From assembly GCA_016490735.1 (NCBI GenBank), contig JAEMWC010000080.1:1257501-1321500 (forward strand): a DNA stretch of 64,000 nucleotides, in the 5' to 3' direction. This stretch comes from Pachyseris speciosa (taxonomy: Eukaryota > Cnidaria > Anthozoa > Scleractinia > Pachyseridae). Below, piece after piece: positions 43,300 to 56,901 of the stretch (the first letter of the stretch is position 1; each line of letters starts with the position of its first letter). A program made the translations under genes and the position numbers. The notes beneath the pieces are model-generated. The model was not told the DNA's origin. It worked only from the letters and a program-made list of their open reading frames with translations, and made no database searches.

Positions 43300-45685
43300 A
43301 GTGTGTTGTTGGTTTTAGTCCTTGCTCCGTGAGTTTTTCACTGGTTATTTTTTCCTTTGTTGAAATGCCGCATCTATTAAGAGGCACCTTATCACTATGT
43401 TAACGAAATCGCTTTTACGCCCGCGGATTGAGACAAAAACCCCTTCAACCGACAGTTGAACCTCTCTTTTCGATCGCCTCCCGTAAAATACGAGCCTATG
43501 TTATCAATGCAGTGTACGATGGGAAGGTTTGGTGGAATACCGACGACTTTAAAACGGACTTCCTACATTCTGATTGGCTATGGCAGCAAAACAGCTAATA
43601 ACATATTTGTATTGTATTGCAGGTGAAGAAAAACCATCTCTTGAAGAGGGTGTGGAAAAATTGGCCTCGAAAGAGTTTTAAGGTAAGATGCAGGGAAGTG
43701 TATTATTACGTTGATTGGTGTAGTTTTGGCGTTAGGAATGCATGAGTTTGGGTTACGGTTGCGTGCTTGGGTTAAACCAAAGCAGCGTAGCGTAGTGTTG
43801 TATAGAAACTTAGTATTAAGCAGGCACTGCGCAGGGTTCAAAAGTAAAAAGCGTGTAATACTTAAACTGATTATTCTTGTTTTAAAACACCTCTTTTTAG
43901 TTGCTGAAAGTATACAAGTTTCACCACACAATGTTAGTTTAATGCATTTCCAGCCATTTTAGAGAACTTAAATTTAAAACATTTTCCGGGGCAGCATGCC
44001 CCCTGACCCCTCTAGTTGACTCACGCTAACGCTTTAAAAGAGCGAACCCTCCCTCCCCCCTCCCCTCCCACCCCAGTTGCAAACTTGCTGCGCGGACCCT
44101 GCTAAGGGAGTGGGTACATGTCAAGCGTACACTCGCTGACTCAACACCATTGCTTCTCCCATTCTACGTCCTCTTAGAATGTTAAACCCAAATATTCAGG
44201 ATGCTTCTCAATGAATAAAGGGAAGAAGAAGGGAAGAAGGCAGTAGATGGCAAAAGCTCAACCAAAATCTTGCTTTACTTCTTTGACGCCCATGTATGTT
44301 AGTGTGGTAGCTGTTAGGCTTTGTCCCGAGGGGTGTTGTTCAGCCAGTATTTACAAATGATTGTCTCTACTTTACTCAAGGCGAAGAAAACAGGAGCGAA
44401 AAAGAGCAAGGGGCAGCCAGAGGACTGGAACAAGGAAAACGAGTAGAATAGAACGGAAAATGGACTCCAAGGCGTTGCGTAGTTGACGATCATCGTTAAA
44501 TTAATAGTTATCATATTTTTAATGCACGGCTCTATGGGAGAGCACTATTTAGTGAAATGGACTCCGTTGGTAAATAAAGTTTTGATTTGAGTTGATTTTG
44601 ATTTGATCAGTTCAGTTTTACAGAAGTTCGTAGTAACTTTTTAGTCGGCGATCGCTGGAAAATAAAAAGGAGTCGAACGTATATATCTTAGTAAATTTTT
44701 AGTTTGAATTTTGAACTCTTATAAGATAAAAAAGGAAAAAAGGACGTCTCTTCTAAAAAAAACTCTTAAAAATTCAGTGGAGGCTAATAAGGTATCGCTT
44801 AAAGATTTAACTTGCTTATGGGTTAGTTTTAGAGAATCACGAAATACGTCAGGAAAACACTTGATACTGGTATGCACGTGCGTCCTTGTTGGAAGCAACG
44901 AGCAAAGTACTTCGTAGACAGTGTGTTATTCTCCGTGTGAAATCATTATCACATCTTTAATCATTTTTCATAAATTTACTATAAAACTGACTTCTTTCGA
45001 ATATTTTGAACTCTAGATTAAGGTACCCAGAAACAATTATTAATAAATGCTATTGTGAAATAAATTCTGTGCAAACAATTCATTACTTTATTTTCAGCGT
45101 TTGTCAGTTTGTGAAGGATGGCTAATGGGATTTTTTTTGCTCATTTTTGATAACACTGCAGTAGAAGTGAAAGTACAGTAATATTTGTCAAAGTGCAGTT
45201 AGGACGTTCATGGTAATTGCTTCAAACCCACGGCCAAAAAGGAAATGCTTGGTGACCAAACATTTCACCGTTTGGTCTTCTTTCAGTTTGATCATGTTTG
45301 ATAACCGTTTGGCCAGGGCTTCAAACATAAACATGTTTGGACACCAAACAGTGGTTGATGATCATTTCCCGTTTGGCCAGGGCTTTATGGACTTATTTGC
45401 GCGAGTGTCACTGCACGTCATTCTCTCAAAAGATCACTATTTTCTGTAGTCTCTGCGTCGTTCCATGATAAAATGAGTGAAATCTTGAAAGTTAATGATT
45501 ATTTCAAGATATTTATTCTAACAACCATGAAGCTCCATCGAGTAACGAAGTTAGTTTAATTTGCCGTGGCTGCAAGGTTTGCAAAATGTCTTTAAGATTT
45601 ATTTATTCATATTTGGCTAAAAGAGATGTTATCTGTTGGAAACCTTTACTTGACAGATTCAGTCGGGTAAATTTAGCGCAGAAAC
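43300..45685. other. No gene recognised; short local repeats
   Basis: C-rich tract near 44050-44070; repeated GTTTGGCCAGGGCTT and CCAAACA motifs at 45235-45385. A pair AATGAATAAAGGG near 44210 could be a poly(A) signal. Open stretches such as 43711-43962 show no family. Confidence 0.3.
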
Positions 45686-45735
45686 CTTACCTTTTTTAGC
45701 CGGTGATTTTTAAATCACCGGCTAAAAAAGGTAAG
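45686..45735. repeat. Perfect 50-bp palindrome at left edge of tandem copy A
   Basis: CTTACCTTTTTTAGCCGGTG and its exact complement meet over TT. A shorter 38-bp version (49866-49903) marks the same edge of copy B. Confidence 0.9.
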
Positions 45736-46045
45736 AATTCCGTTCCGTTCCGATGTTTTACGAAGGAAGACATTTATTGGGTTAAAATCTCCTTTTCAAG
45801 ATATACTTTAAAGTAAAGTGTAATATTAAAATTTGGACTAGAGACCATACTGGCCCTCACTCGGCCTTCCAAGAGGCAATCGGAAATTGCAATTTGCCAC
45901 TTCACTGATTCACCTACATGGTTGTAATATTATGACAAAGTTAGCATATCGAGATCAATTCCTTTCCATATTTTATTCCATATAATTTGATATGCCTTGC
46001 GAGGAATTCGGTTTGTTTACGTGGTCGAGTAATAACGAAATTCCG

Positions 46046-46413
46046 TCAGTCATGAACTGTAAGCCAAGTGCTTGTCTTCTCCTTTCCAGCATTTCCCCTT
46101 TCGACCGCAATACCTTTCTTCAGAACGCGTTTCTTTGAAGAAATTTCTGGCAACGGAGACTTCTTGATAACAACAAGACGTCCACCAAGACAGAGCCGTT
46201 TATACGTCGTTTCCAGGGCACACCGTAGCATGTTTAGCTTGTCGTTTACAAGTGTTCGCAGCGCTTGCCGAGTTCTTTCCTCAGGACGCAATTGGCGGGA
46301 TAACCTATGAGTTTGTACGGTGTAAACTTGCTGCTGTAACAATGGCTGCCAATTGTCTGGTGGGCTCAATCGACACCTGCCACGGGCTAACGCAGTGGCT
46401 CTTGATGCGCGAA
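46046..46413 (-). pseudogene. RsmH/METTL15-like rRNA methyltransferase exon, copy A
   Basis: After the acceptor GCTTTACAG (exon edge 46413) one frame gives PTRQLAAIVTAA; another continues RTRQALRTLVNDKLNMLRCAL and LCLGGRLVVI. These match motifs of RsmH (bacterial 16S rRNA C1402 N4-methyltransferase) and its mitochondrial relative METTL15. The needed frame change and the missing His-Ser-Leu-Glu-Asp segment after GGRLVVI indicate decay. No SAM-binding exon was found. Retained in both tandem copies. Confidence 0.55.
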
Positions 46414-49317
46414 CTGTAAAGCAAAATAACGGAGCGGTTAGTTAATCACACAAAACAATGAAAATCTCAAAACACTGAGGCGTGAGGTGCTTACAGTAGT
46501 TACGAACGTACATGCAGTGTACCACGACAGACTGAAGAGTCAACAAGAGCATATTTGACAAATTTAATGTATTAATGATCAACGCGTGAAAAATCCAAAA
46601 CGTGACAACGTGCTGTCCAGCCCAGATACACCACTCCGCATTAGTATGTGCTATGACCAAAATAGTGGATAACGCAACAAGCTGCACTGTTATAGGACCA
46701 GACAAATGATGCATTGCTTGGTACCTTGCTCGACTCCCTAACCGATTTATAGGAATGGTCGGTGAGTCGGTCGGATCTCCGGCCCGCCCGCCCAGCTACT
46801 TTGCCTCGTTAGCATCAAACCACGAAACAGACAGATCTTAAAAGCGTGTATCACTTTCGGTATACAATGCGAATATTACTCTGCAAGATATGTTGTAAAC
46901 TATCGGAGAAATAAGCTTTGAAAAACTGAAATTTACAAAGAATTGTGTTGCTGCGTGGAAAAAGCTGCTCCATAGCCATGCATCTTTTGTAAAATCTTGA
47001 CATTTTAAACGTCCATTTCTGAAAAGCCATCGACTCTGTCGCGCTCAAAGTTTCGGCAAATATTAAGTTTGCCGAGCGCTTTGTATTTCTGGTGTGCATC
47101 TGTAGCTTTTTTTTTTTTGCATTTTGCATGCAAATGAAGCGAAACCTGTAAACAGATATCCTACTGTTGAATCAAACACCGAATATTGATTATTTCCTAG
47201 AACTGGTATACAAATTTAATATCGGTTTACAGTACAATGTTTACCGAACCCCCAACATGCTTTTTCATGTTCTTTGTCTGTGAAAGGAAATCCTGTCTAA
47301 AATTTTCAGACCCACAATAAAATATCATTCAATTTTAGCCATCCAAATTTATGCTCATTTCCTCGACGGCTCATGGTGACGGGTCAACATGGTAACCATT
47401 TTGCGAGAAGTTTTACGAGAATTGCACGACGAACAAGCAATTCAGTTCTCAGCAAGGCAGCCTACTTAAATTTTCACACAAACTTGTGTGCAAAAAAATT
47501 AAGCAATTAATGTAAATTGTATGACTTCACACTGCCATGCAGCTGCCTTCTGTAAGCTAATTCAACGTCGATTTTTCTAAGGGAAATATACTGCAAAATG
47601 CGTGGGTACACGCCTGAATTCCAATAATGATGAGGATATCTTGGTCAAGCAGTCGCAGAGGATGTAATAGCAAAATCCACAAAACACCTTTCTTTCAGAC
47701 GAGAGATATGTATTCCCAGTAAACCGAAGCACAACGGGCATGAAACCGCCGGGAGGCACCTGTTACTCTATCAAAAATTTAAGCACTCTTACTGATCAAT
47801 AGAGAAATGAAAGGAGACTAGACTGCGAATAAAGCCCCCTCTCATAGCTCCCGGAAACTAGATCTTCACATGAAGTTCGACGCATCAAGAACAGTGGATT
47901 TCACACACGATAGAGCGATCTCTAGCATTCTTAAGAAGCGGTGGATAGCTGCAACAAGAATAAGATGGACATCCCAGGGTACAGAACGGCCGCAGGCCAA
48001 AGAACCTTCTATCATCGAGCAGTTTCACTGTAGAATTCCTTACCCGAAAGGCTCACTGAGCTAACAAACCTTGAATTATTCAAAAAGGAACTTATGCGTC
48101 ATTTACAAAGAGAATGTTAGAAGCTTTGATCTAAATATATTGTAAATTTCTTGTTGAATTTGTTGCATAAATGTGATTTTAATCATTTTCTCTTGGTTCT
48201 CAGAAACCGATTTTTTTCTCGGAAAATATGGATATGACGGAGGCATTACCATAGTGACAGCCAATGAAGTGAGATAAGAATATCAACGCGTAACCTTTGC
48301 AGGAAAAATCGACAGAGATTTGTCTCGAGAATACCGCGTTTGAATATTATCTCCTACTTTATCATTTCCGATGCATGCAATATTTGTCAATGCCCATACA
48401 CAACGACAAAGAACCCACGATGCTTGAAGAACATCCTGAGTCGATTTATGGATGGAAAAAAGTTGTATTCAGTACACGGTGAGCTAATAATCGGCAATCG
48501 AACGATGTTTCACATGTACAGGTGCACTGCTCTCAAGTGTAAACACAATTCAGAATTCCAGCTAAAACCATTCATGATCAAGGTTAAAAGCATTTACAAC
48601 GATCTTCCCTTGGATAGAAGGTTGTCATGTGGATGGTCACCGCTATTCCTCCCTCAACAAAAAAGCCGAAATTCTGCGCTAAATTGAAAACTACTTGATG
48701 TTTTGAGGGTGTTCGCCGCTATTTTTCCCTCGACAAAAATCGACGTTACGAAATTCTACACTAAACTGAAAACTACCTGGAGGTGAAATGTCGTCCCGCG
48801 GCCGGAGTGATATTTTCAAGAATGGGTAAGAATACTACTGCGTGGCATGAATTTGTTTCTCAGGCTGATTCGCGCGCCAAATCAGGCAACCATGAGAAGA
48901 GAACTACGCCAAGGTGATGAAAGGATGAAGATATCTTGATGGGAGATTTGAGAGCCTATAGAGGCCTTGAAATTGCCCGGCGCAAAGATATAGTCTTGCG
49001 TCACTCTTGGCATGCCCAAGACAACATGACCATCACCGTATAATCACCAGCAACTCATTCGCCGCTGTTTGGACAATTCTGAGAATCACTAGAGTGATGT
49101 ACAAGTCACCCTGTTCTTCTCGTCTACAAGGTAAATAATTATTAAAAATAAATAAATAAATAAAATACGAACTCTATCAGACTATTTGATCGTAAACAAG
49201 AGGCTACAATTAGCCAAAACTCGGGCTTGCAAAAAAACAGTATTTTATCTATAATTTAGCGCTAAACAAAAGAATAGAGAGAAGTCTGTCTTTCTTACAT
49301 CGGACGCATTGCGCGTA

Positions 49318-49543
49318 GCTTGTGTTGGAGTCTATTTGTTTAGACCACTATCAACATATATCCCTCTAAAATTACAAAATTGCTTTACAGCTCAACCACT
49401 GAGAACAATAATTATAACACTTGTAAAAAATATTTCTAAAAGAAGAAGAAAAAGAGAAACGAAAAAAAAAGCCCGCGACATATGCCACTAACAGATATCG
49501 AACCCGAGTTTAATAGCTGCGTCTCAGGCAGGAACAGTGACCT
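49318..49543 (-). mobile_element. tRNA-headed SINE, copy 1
   Basis: On the minus strand: head TGGCCTAGAGGTCACTG...CGGGTTCGATATC, then a body with TTACAAGTGTTATAATTATT and GAGGGATATATGTTGATAGT. Copies at 53624-53849 and 54475-54676. It forms the right edge of the duplicated unit. Confidence 0.6.
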
Positions 49544-49865
49544 CTAGGCCAGTTGCTGCTTTTAAAAGCCAGAGCAGGGGAATGCGGAGCAGGAGAGGCT
49601 AGGGGAATGTTAACCTACTCACATCAAATCCACCAAGGCCACAAATAGCTTCTTTGGCATGAGAAAATTTCTGGAGCTGGGGCAGTGTTATAGAAGGAAT
49701 TTTGCACTTCTTAATTGGCAAAGTGGGTTAGGTTGACGATAAAAAGAGCTTTCGAGCTCTGTTAAAACAACCTAAACAAGCTATCCCTATCATTTTCATG
49801 GGCTCATCATCGCCGGTGTCTTTACATCGGTAATTAAGATTGAGTAAAGATTTAATGTTTCAATG
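49544..49865. other. Spacer between the tandem copies
   Basis: Unique sequence of about 320 bp, no gene. Confidence 0.5.
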
Positions 49866-49903
49866 TTTTTTAGCCGGTGATTTAAAAATCACCGGCTAAA
49901 AAA
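49866..49903. repeat. 38-bp palindrome at left edge of tandem copy B
   Basis: TTTTTTAGCCGGTGATTT, AA, then its exact complement. Compare 45686-45735. Confidence 0.9.
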
Positions 49904-50265
49904 GGTAAGAATTCCGTTCCGTTCCGATGTTTTACGAAAGAAGACATTTATTGGGTTAAAATCTCCTTTCCAAGATACACTTTAAAGTAAAGTGTAATAT
50001 TAAAATTTGGACTAGAGACCATACTGGCCCTCACTCGGCCTTCCAAGAGGCAATCGGAAATTGCAATTTGCCACTTCACTGATTCACCTACATGGTTGTA
50101 ATACTATGACAAAGTTAGCATATCGAGATCAATTCCTTTCCATATTTTATTTTCACTATGGTACCATGTTGATCATGTACAGACAGTTGTTGTCAAATGG
50201 GTGAATTTGATATGCCTTGCGAGGAATTCGGTTTGTTTACGTGGTCGAGTAATAACGAAATTCCG

Positions 50266-50588
50266 TCAGTCATGAACTGTAAGCCAAGTGTTTGTCTTCT
50301 CCTTTCCAGCATTTCCCCTTTCGACCGCAATACCTTTCTTCAGAACGCGTTTCTTTGAAGAAATTTCTGGCAACGGAGACTTCTTGATAACAACAAGACG
50401 TCCACCAAGACAGAGCCATTTATACGTCGTTTCCAGCGCTTGCCGAGTTCTTTCCTCAGGACGCAATTGGCGGGATAACCTATTAGTTTGTACGGTGTAA
50501 ACTTGCTGCTGTAACAATGGCTGCCAATTGTCTGGTGGGCTCAATCGACACCTGCCACGGGCTAACGCAGTGGCTCTTGATGCGCGAA
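50266..50588 (-). pseudogene. RsmH/METTL15-like exon, copy B with 45-bp deletion
   Basis: Same as copy A but 15 codons (the VNDKLNML region) are deleted in frame between short CAG repeats, joining RTRQAL to ETTYKWLCLGGRLVVI. Loss of the most conserved helix confirms that the copy is not under constraint. Confidence 0.55.
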
Positions 50589-53438
50589 CTGTAAAGCAAA
50601 ATAACGGAGCGGTTAGTTAATCACACAAAACAATGAAAATCTCAAAACACTGAGGCGTGAGGTGCTTACAGTAGTTACGAACGTACATGCAGTGTACCAC
50701 GACAGACTGAAGAGTCAACAAGAGCATATTTGACAAATTTAATGTATTAATGATCAACGCGTGAAAAATCCAAAACGTGACAACGTGCTGTCTAGCCCAG
50801 ATACACCACTCCGCATTGGTATGTGCTATGACCAAAATAGTGGATAACGCAACAGGCTGCACTGTTATAGGACCAGACAAATGATGCATTGCTTGGTACC
50901 TTACTCGACTCCCTAACCGATTTATAGGAATGGTCGGTGAGTCGGTCGGATCTCCGGCCCGCCCGCCCAGCTACTTTGCCTCGTTAGCATCAAACCACGA
51001 AACAGACAGATCTTAAAAGCGTGTACCACTTTCGGTATACAGTGCGAATATTACTCTGCAAGATATGTTGTAAACTATCGGAGAAATAAGCTTTGAAAAA
51101 CTGAAATTTACAAAGAATTGTATTGCTGCGTGGAAAAAGCTGCTCCATAGCCATGTATCTTTTGTAAAATCTTGACATTTTAAACGTCAATTTCTGAAAA
51201 GCCATCGACTCTGTCGCGCTCAAAGTTTCGGCAAATATTAAGTTTGCCGAGCGCTTTGTATTTCTGGTGTGCATCTGTAGCTTTTTTGTTTTTGCATTTT
51301 GCATGCAAATGAAGCGAAACCTGTAAACAGATATCCTACTGTTGAATCAAACACCGAATATTGATTATTTCCTAGAACTGGTATACAAATTTAATATCGG
51401 TTTACAGTACAATGTTTACCGAACCCCCAACATGCTTTTTCATGTTCTTTGTCTTTGAAAGGAAATCCTGTCTACAATTTTCAGACCCACAATAAAATAT
51501 CATTCAATTTTAGCCATCCAAATTTATGCTCATTTCCTCGACGGCTCATGGTGGCGGGTCAACATGGTAAACATTTTGCGAGAAGTTTTACGAGAATTGC
51601 ACGACGAACAAGCAATTCAGTTCTCAGCAAGGCAGCCTACTTAAATTTTCACACAAACTTGTGTGCAAAAAAATTAAGCAATTAATGTAAATTGTATGAC
51701 TTCACACTGCCATGCAGCTGCCTTCTGTAAGCTAATTCAACGTCGATTTTTCCTAAGGGAAATATACTGCAAAATGCGTGGGTACACGCCTGAATTCCAA
51801 TAATGATGAGGATATCTTGGTCAAGCAGTCGCAGAGGATGTAATAGCAAAATCCACAAAACACCTTTCTTTCAGACGAGAGATATGTATTCCCAGTAAAC
51901 CGAAGCACAACGGGCATGAAACCGGAGGCACCTATTACTCTATCATAAATTTAAGCACTCTTACTGATCAATAGAGAAATGAAAGGAGACTAGACTGCGA
52001 ATAAAGCCCCCTCTCATAGCTCCCGGAAACTAGATCTTCACATGAAGTTCGACGCATCAAGAACAGTGGATTTCACACACGATAGAGCGATCTCTAGCAT
52101 TCTTAAGAAGCGGTGGATAGCTGCAACAAGAATAAGATGGACATCCCAGGGTACAGAACGGCCGCAGGCCAAAGAACCTTCTATTATCGAGCAGTTTCAC
52201 TGTAGAATTCCTTACCCGAAAGGCTCACTGAGCTAACAAACCTTGAATTATTCAAAAAGGAACTTATGCGTCATTTACAAAGAGAATGTTAGAAGCTTTG
52301 ATCTAAATATATTGTAAATTTCTTGTTGAATTTGTTGCATAAATGTGATTTTTATCATTTCTTATTGTTCTATAGTTTTCCATATTTTATTGAATACTGT
52401 AATTACTTTGAAAAGTAATAAAGTTATTATTATAGTTTACATCTTGGTGTTCCAAGGCAATAAATGCACAAAGCATCACTCTTGGTTCTCAGAAACCGAT
52501 TTTTTTCTCGGAAAATATGGATATGACGGAGGCATTACCATAGTGACAGCCAATGAAGTGAGATAAGAATATCAACGCGTAACCTTTGCAGGAAAAATCG
52601 ACAGAGATTTGTCTCGAGAATACCGCGTTTGAATATTATCTCCTACTTTATCATTTCCGATGCATGCAATATTTGTCAATGCCCATACACAACGACAAAG
52701 AACCCACGATGCTTGAAGAACATCCTGAGTCGATTTATGGATGGAAAAAAGTTGTATTCAGTACACGGTGAGCTAATAATCGGCAATCGAACGATGTTTC
52801 ACATGTACAGGTGCACTGCTCTCAAGTGTAAACACAATTCAGAATTCCAGCTAAAACCATTCATGATCAAGGTTAAAAGCATTTACAACGATCTTCCCTT
52901 GGATAGAAGGTTGTCATGTGGATGGTCACCGCTATTCCTCCCTCAACAAAAAAGCCGAAATTCTGCGCTAAATTGAAAACTACTTGATGTTTTGAGGGTG
53001 TTCGCCGCTATTTTTCCCTCGACAAAAATCGACGTTACGAAATTCTACACTAAACTGAAAACTACCTGGAGGTGAAATGTCGTCCCGCGGCCGGAGTGAT
53101 ATTTTCAAGAATGGGTAAGAATACTACTGCGTGGCATGAATTTGTTTCTCAGGCTGATTCGCGCGCCAAATCAGGCAACCATGAGAAGAGAACTACGCCA
53201 AGGTGATGAAAGGATGAAGATATCTTGATGGGAGATTTGAGAGCCTATAGAGGCCTTGAAATTGCCCGGCGCAAAGATATAGTCTTGCGTCACTCTTGGC
53301 ATGCCCAAGACAACATGACCATCACCGTATAATCACCAGCAACTCATTCGCCGCTGTTTGGACAATTCTGAGAATCACTAGAGTGATGTACAAGTCACCC
53401 TGTTCTTCTCGTCTACAAGGTAAATAATTATTAAAAAA

Positions 53439-53469
<31 letters not shown>

Positions 53470-53623
53470 AATACGAACTCTATCACACTATTTGATCGTA
53501 AACAAGAGGCTACAATTAGCCAAAACTCGGGCTTGCAAAAAAACAGTATTTTATCTATAATTTAGCGCTAAACAAAAGAATAGAGAGAAGTCTGTCTTTC
53601 TTACATCGGACGCATTGCGCGTA

Positions 53624-53849
53624 GCTTGTGTTGGAGTCTATTTGTTTAGACCACTATCAACATATATCCCTCTAAAATTACAAAATTGCTTTACAGCTCA
53701 ACCACTGAGAACAATAATTATAACACTTGTAAAAAATATTTCTAAAAGAAGAAGAAAAGGAGAAACGAAAAAAAAGCCCGCGACATATGCCACTAACAGA
53801 TATCGAACCCGAGTTTAATAGCTGCGTCTCAGGCAGGAACAGTGACCTC
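53624..53849 (-). mobile_element. tRNA-headed SINE, copy 2
   Basis: Duplicate of the SINE at 49318-49543 as part of the tandem copy. Confidence 0.6.
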
Positions 53850-54474
53850 TAGGCCACAGAAGTTCAGTGTAACGTAAATTGATAAAAATAGTGCATTGTT
53901 TCTAAAAAAAAAACTAAGCACACTTGTTTTTGCTTCGATGGATAATTGTTTGAGAAAGGAAACGTTCATCGAACGATGTAGGATTTTTTCGCATAAACAT
54001 TAATGGTGTCTCGGTAACATGTGAGGAGAAAAATAATCAGCACAGTGAAACTGTTTACAAATACGTCAATCCAGGGTCATTTGAAACATAAGAAAGGAAC
54101 TTTTCTGCGGTCAGTTTCAAGTCACGCTAGTTAAAACTAATCGCTTATCATTCAAAACCTAATGTCCAGAAATTGAGATATTGTAGAAAAATAGTAAATA
54201 AACTACAAGTCAAAGTCTCAGGGGTGTATGATATCCCGTACTTAAGTTATTCAACAAAATGTACATCTCAATGAAGCGGACACGGGGAAACACGGCAGTC
54301 CATCTGGAGTTAAGTTTGATCATGTTAAAAGCTTTCTTCTTGCTGTTGCACTTGCAAACATTCGTATGGACACTTCTCTTAACATATTGGTTGTTCAGAC
54401 TTCAAAGACACAAGGTGAATCGACGTTTTCCGATACGTGACAACAGGCATCATTCATCGGTTCGTGTCTGCTTC
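53850..54474. other. No gene recognised
   Basis: AT-rich spacer; an open stretch from 54259 has no known family. Confidence 0.3.
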
Positions 54475-54676
54475 TTTGCAGTGTGTATTCATAGATCCCT
54501 ATCAACATATATCCCTTGAAAATTGCTTTACATCTCAACCATTTATGACTTACAATAATTATAACACTTGTAAAAAAACAAATTAAAAAAGAGGATGAAA
54601 AAAAAAGTGTAGTTGGCGAAAGTCGAACCCGCAACATTTGTATCACAGGCGGTGAAGAAGACCGTTAGGCCACAAA
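54475..54676 (-). mobile_element. tRNA-headed SINE, copy 3 (diverged)
   Basis: Head TGGCCTAACGGTCTTCTTCA ... GCGGGTTCGACTTTCG on the minus strand; body shares AAGTGTTATAATTATTG and GGGATATATGTTGATAG with the other two copies. An independent insertion, not part of the tandem duplication. Confidence 0.6.
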
Positions 54677-54781
54677 CATTCAGCAAAGCTAAATAATTTA
54701 AAATGTCTACTTATTCCGAAATGACCATTATTAGTTAACGCTTGCGCAGAAACGCCGGAAGTGAGCTTTGTGGATGAAACT

Positions 54782-54805
54782 CGACGACGACGACGACGAC
54801 GACGA
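54782..54805 (+). repeat. (CGA)8 microsatellite
   Basis: Eight CGA triplets, non-coding as far as can be seen. Confidence 0.85.
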
Positions 54806-54957
54806 AGAAAAACGGAGCTCATTTTCAGACTCGGGCGGCAACAGAATTTAGCACAAACTTCTAACTGGAGATATCGTCCAGATGGAATTAGAATTCGGAA
54901 ATGACGGTGTTTGAGTTGAGGGGGAATTCAGAGTAGCCGAAAAAAAAATCCTGCGCC

Positions 54958-55024
54958 AGGAATCGAACCCGGGACCACACTGATGAAGGGCGAGTGCTCT
55001 CACCACTACGCCATGCCTGCGGAG
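54958..55024 (-). repeat. tRNA-derived SINE head
   Basis: Minus strand GGCATGGCGTAGTGGTGAGA ... CCCGGGTTCGATTCCTGG; the A box region is like that at 43216-43287. Confidence 0.55.
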
Positions 55025-55029
55025 GTAGT

Positions 55030-56269
55030 TCCGCGTGAAATCTTAACATTTAAATGCTTTCGACCCTACTTTCCTTAATGATATTCGGGCCTTGCCTACC
55101 CACAAGGCTACGCTACACGCCAATGTGTTCCTCGTGTCCCTTCGAACGAAGCTGGATTTCAACATAAATATAACCACTACATAGCAAGAAATGGCAGAGT
55201 AGTAGAGGAACAAGAAATCGGAGCTTTAATAGGTGAGAGAAAACTATGACAGAGCATCCACAATATTTATTCTTGGCATCTTTTAACGCTTGACTAGTTG
55301 TAAATTTTTAGATCAACTATAAGAATGGCGTGGTTGTATTTATGGAGTCGCCATAACACGATTTACTTGCTATAACGACTTTCCCAGGCCAGATGCTTCT
55401 TTAAAATTTACTTTTTCTCGAAATGAACTGTTTTAAGCATAGTACGTGTTCAAAATTTACCTCGAATGTTGGCGTGACTTGCGCTATTCCGCGAGAATTT
55501 GGTAACCACCTTTCTTAGCAACTATATGACACTTGCGACAATTTTGTAAGCCAACAATCTCACAATTAACCCTCTATGAACAACTGTTCACATTGAGTCA
55601 AAAGAATAACATATTTACGCCCCCTTCAATTAAAGGATTACTCAAATTAATATCCACTCGTTTTTTCAGATACTCTCATGTGTTTTATGCCGGACCAGCG
55701 CCCAGAAAGAACAGGCTAAGATGTATTCAATGTTAAAAGTACATACAAAATTTCCAGCCGCGTTTATAAAGCCACAGGACATCGTTTCTGTCACTAAGCT
55801 GATTATCACTAATTTAAGAAGCAGCTTGAAATGAAGACCTTTTAGTTGAGATAATATTTCTGCAAACACTTCAGTCAAGACCCGACTGTCGACAAGGATC
55901 CGACATATTAATTTACGTATGACCCACACAAAAGAAACCTGACCTTCCATGAAATAACTGAAATACTGAGTGACTTTGCGGACGTGACATGTAACACATA
56001 GTCGTGTCTATGGATACAAACAACCGTCAAAGCCGTTTGCTTATTGTTTCTTACAATGGTTTAGCACATGTTACAAAAAAAATTCTTTTACTTTCATAGC
56101 CACCGAACTGGAACAGTAATGACAACGTCCTGTCATTTGACACAAGACTACAGACAATTCAATTGAGTGAATGTCACACAAGATTTAGAATGTCACACAA
56201 GATTTAGCAACTAGTCACGGCTGCTGGAGACTGTAACTGGCATCAGATTTACTCACTAACACAGGGACT
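55030..56269. other. No gene recognised
   Basis: A tandem 20-base repeat (GAATGTCACACAAGATTTAG-like) near 56170-56205. Nothing else. Confidence 0.3.
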
Positions 56270-56692
56270 CCCAACGACAAGTTTCGGTAGATATCTGTTC
56301 GGTGGAGGGTAATTCGCCATGGACTTTCGGCGTCGATTAAACAGTGCACTCGGATTTTCGTAACTAAAACGTGGCCTAAAAGATTCGCAATTGGGAAATC
56401 ATAGCCCTTGAGATTTACGGAAAGGTCGTAAATGCTGTTTTTGGTAGTCAAAAACGTCAGCTTGCATTATCGGAAAGAAAATAATTCCCTAGAAAGCTTG
56501 TGGAAAGTTCATTTCAGCTTGCATTTTCTCAAAGGAAGATTTTGTTCCCTAACATTTTCGGGCAATTAAACTTTCAGGTTGGGAATCCGAGCACTAAACT
56601 TCTTCCAGCTAATGAAAACATCTCATTTCATCACAAGGTACTTAAAAATTGCTTTCTACAGCGTTTGGTTGATTTGGCTCGTTGGGTGCCCC
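56270..56692 (+). repeat. Dispersed 440-bp repeat, copy 2
   Basis: See 35371-35808. Confidence 0.85.
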
Positions 56693-56901
56693 TGCTAACA
56701 CGCAAGTGGTCCTGTTCCAACGCGTAGTTGGATCAACTCCCTGTTTTAATTTTCATGTTTACTTGGGGCTATTAATAGTTATAGAGTTTAAAACGTGAGA
56801 AGCGTGACTTTTATGTGGATTATGCAAATTTGTTTGTTTAATTGGTTGTTTTGCTTGTTTAGATTGAGAAGCGTGATTTTTCTTTCCGTGTTCTAGTCGT
56901 G

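Larger units (their letters stand above)
45709..49543. repeat. Large tandem segmental duplication, copy A
   Basis: About 3.8 kb nearly identical to 49887-53849 in the same orientation. Differences are single bases plus a few indels: copy B has about 54 bp more near 50150-50205, 45 bp less near 50436, about 117 bp more near 52360-52480 and a longer AAAT repeat near 53440. It contains a METTL15-like pseudoexon and ends in a SINE. Confidence 0.95.
49887..53849. repeat. Large tandem segmental duplication, copy B
   Basis: See copy A at 45709-49543. Several of the reading frames shared by the copies (for example 52042-52236 and 52629-52976) are kept only because the copies are young; I do not recognise them. 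Confidence 0.95.

Noticed and set aside
47870..53000. Frames of 60-115 codons shared by the two tandem copies (47870, 48340, 52042, 52629)
   Set aside because: Shared only because the copies are young; no recognisable domain or splice context.
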